The translations under genes were made by a program, and so were the position numbers. Below are positions 62,891 to 64,000 of a stretch of 64,000 nucleotides of DNA, piece by piece. The notes beneath the pieces were generated by a model, which saw only the letters and a program-made list of their open reading frames with translations, was not told the DNA's origin and searched no databases. The stretch lies in assembly GCF_000737715.1 (NCBI RefSeq), contig NZ_JPRN01000005.1:310001-374000 (forward strand), given 5' to 3'. This DNA comes from Chryseobacterium sp. JM1 (GTDB lineage: Bacteria > Bacteroidota > Bacteroidia > Flavobacteriales > Weeksellaceae). Numbering within the stretch: the stretch's first letter is position 1; every line of letters starts with the position of its first letter.

Positions 62891-62930
62891 ATCTGCTAAA
62901 TCATTAAAATCTGCGCGAAATAAAAAATAA
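62891..62930. repeat. atctgcg-type repeat, right side of the GxxExxY gene
   Basis: aatctgctaaatcattaaaa then tctgcgcgaaat. Confidence 0.6.
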
Positions 62931-62952
62931 ATAATAATTACATAATTAGGCT

Positions 62953-63714
62953 ATGAGAAGAAAAATAGTTGCAGGAAACTGGAAAATGAATAAAAATGTC
63001 ATTGACGCACAACAGTTGATGATTCAATTACTGAGCTATAAAAACAATAACACCACCAACTGCGAAGTATGGATAGCGCCACCTTCTTTATATTTAATGA
63101 TGGCTAAAGATATCTTCGAAAAAGATGAGATCGGTGTATTTTCTCAGGATATGAGCGAGCATGAGAGCGGAGCTTATACCGGTGAACTTTCTGCAGATAT
63201 GCTGGAATCTATCGATGCGACAGGTTCATTAATCGGGCACTCTGAAAGAAGACAATACCACGGTGAAACAGATTCTCACTGCAACAGAAAGATCAAATTG
63301 GCGCTTGACAAAGGCCTGATCCCTGTATACTGTAACGGTGAAACGCTTGAGCAGAGAAAAGCAGGACAGCATTTCGAAGTGGTGAAAAACCAGACTGAAG
63401 TGGCTCTTTTCACTCTTTCTGCGGAAGAAATCAAAAAAGTAGTGATCGCTTACGAACCGGTTTGGGCTATCGGAACAGGGGAAACAGCTTCTCCGGAGCA
63501 GGCTCAGGAAATCCATGCACACATCAGAAGCATCATCGCTGCTAAATACGGACAGGAAGTAGCTGACGAGGTTTCTATCCTTTACGGAGGTTCTGTGAAG
63601 CCGGATAATGCAAAAGAAATTTTCTCTCAGCCTGATATCGACGGTGGACTGATCGGAGGTGCAGCTTTGAAACTTGAGGATTTCTCTAAAATTATTGAAG
63701 GTTTCAATTCATAG
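62953..63714 (+). CDS. tpiA: Triose-phosphate isomerase
   Basis: A 253-aa TIM barrel that interconverts dihydroxyacetone phosphate and glyceraldehyde 3-phosphate in glycolysis. GNWKMNKN at residue ~8 holds the catalytic Asn/Lys; GHSERRQYHGET near 96 the catalytic His; the glutamate base is in AYEPVWAIGTG near 169; loop YGGSVKPDNA is near 213. Normal length. Confidence 0.97.
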   Translation: MRRKIVAGNWKMNKNVIDAQQLMIQLLSYKNNNTTNCEVWIAPPSLYLMMAKDIFEKDEIGVFSQDMSEHESGAYTGELSADMLESIDATGSLIGHSERRQYHGETDSHCNRKIKLALDKGLIPVYCNGETLEQRKAGQHFEVVKNQTEVALFTLSAEEIKKVVIAYEPVWAIGTGETASPEQAQEIHAHIRSIIAAKYGQEVADEVSILYGGSVKPDNAKEIFSQPDIDGGLIGGAALKLEDFSKIIEGFNS

Positions 63715-63756
63715 GTTTTGGCTAAATTCCTATTGAATTCAAAACATATAGAGTCA

Positions 63757-63787
63757 AAAACGGCGGCATCTTTGATGCCGCCGTTTT
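63757..63787. terminator. Terminator between convergent tpiA and the next gene
   Basis: A perfect 14-bp stem aaaacggcggcatc / gatgccgccgtttt with loop ttt. T/A runs at both ends suggest it serves both strands. Confidence 0.85.
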
Positions 63788-63803
63788 CTTAAAAAAAATC
63801 TAA

Positions 63804-64000
63804 TTATTGAATATCGACTACATACATTGTTCCTTTTTCTACTTTTCCGGTCTTAGGCAGGATTTTAGCTTTCGGATTTCCGTTTCCGTCATCTAAAATT
63901 CCAAAATCATCATCATTGAAGACGGCCAGTTTATTGTTTCCTAAATAAACGATTCCTTCAAATTTGTCATGTTCATATCCTAGTTTTGCGACCAGATCTA
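63804..64000 (-). CDS. C-terminal end of a phytase-type esterase-like protein (partial)
   Basis: About 65 residues visible, with FEGIVYLGNNKLAVFNDDDF and a C-terminus GTMYVVDIQ, closing at a TAA (63806-63804). The EG...L...NDDDFGI pattern is that of the 'esterase-like activity of phytase' beta-propeller family. The rest of the gene lies beyond the window. Confidence 0.7.
   Translation of the reverse strand, partial: DLVAKLGYEHDKFEGIVYLGNNKLAVFNDDDFGILDDGNGNPKAKILPKTGKVEKGTMYVVDIQ

Overview
The window is chromosomal DNA of a Bacteroidota bacterium, most likely Chryseobacterium or a close relative in the Weeksellaceae. This rests on protein families I recognise (eukaryote-like ProRS, a DnaJ with two zinc motifs, DUF1599, BT_3928-type DoxX, DUF5686), the AT-rich intergenic DNA, several TAnnTTTG promoter elements of the Bacteroidota type, and lipoprotein and OMP signals. 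I saw no rRNA, tRNA, transposase, prophage or CRISPR. Genus is inference from memory of the families, not from a search.

Layout. 1-8.5 kb: end of an unknown gene, a bestrophin channel, a divergent Lrp regulator / Cys-Met PLP enzyme pair, a GT2 glycosyltransferase, an SDR with an AraC regulator, and a secreted protein. 8.5-21.8 kb: rRNA methyltransferase, a methyltransferase-ZIP transporter pair, a FadL-like OMP with a Gly/Trp-rich lipoprotein, proS, an OmpA-like protein, mntH, a 4 x 90-bp tandem repeat, grpE-dnaJ and a DUF808 protein. 21.9-34.3 kb: serine hydrolase, two alpha/beta hydrolases, DedA, prfB, a FAD oxidoreductase, an unusual AAA ATPase, an ABC exporter and small unknown genes, with three related intergenic repeat blocks. 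34.6-37.1 kb: an ECF sigma factor, an RsrA-like zinc anti-sigma factor, an RclC/DUF417 membrane protein and MsrAB, which read as one redox-stress module. 37.8-48.3 kb: alaS, a PhoX-like lipoprotein, a di-haem peroxidase, a large DUF5686 outer-membrane protein and an M28 peptidase. 48.3-49.3 kb: a 1-kb nest of dispersed repeats. 49.3-56.8 kb: the complete isoleucine/valine operon ilvE-ilvD-ilvB-ilvN-ilvC-ilvA. 56.8-64 kb: folP, DUF1599, a DoxX protein, a TerB-like protein, oligopeptidase B, a GxxExxY protein, tpiA, and the end of a phytase-esterase-like gene.

The most striking signal is the leader of the ilv operon. It holds two consecutive transcription attenuators. Each has its own short leader peptide loaded with Ile/Val/Leu codons, its own intrinsic terminator, and an antiterminator segment located at the 3' end of the leader ORF. 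Transcription must pass both in series before reaching ilvE.

The intergenic DNA carries several families of short dispersed repeats (word-like AT-rich repeats, a palindromic 33-mer, an attgcgagg...gcaatct element and a ~313-bp element). One family has supplied the first ~18 codons of folP.
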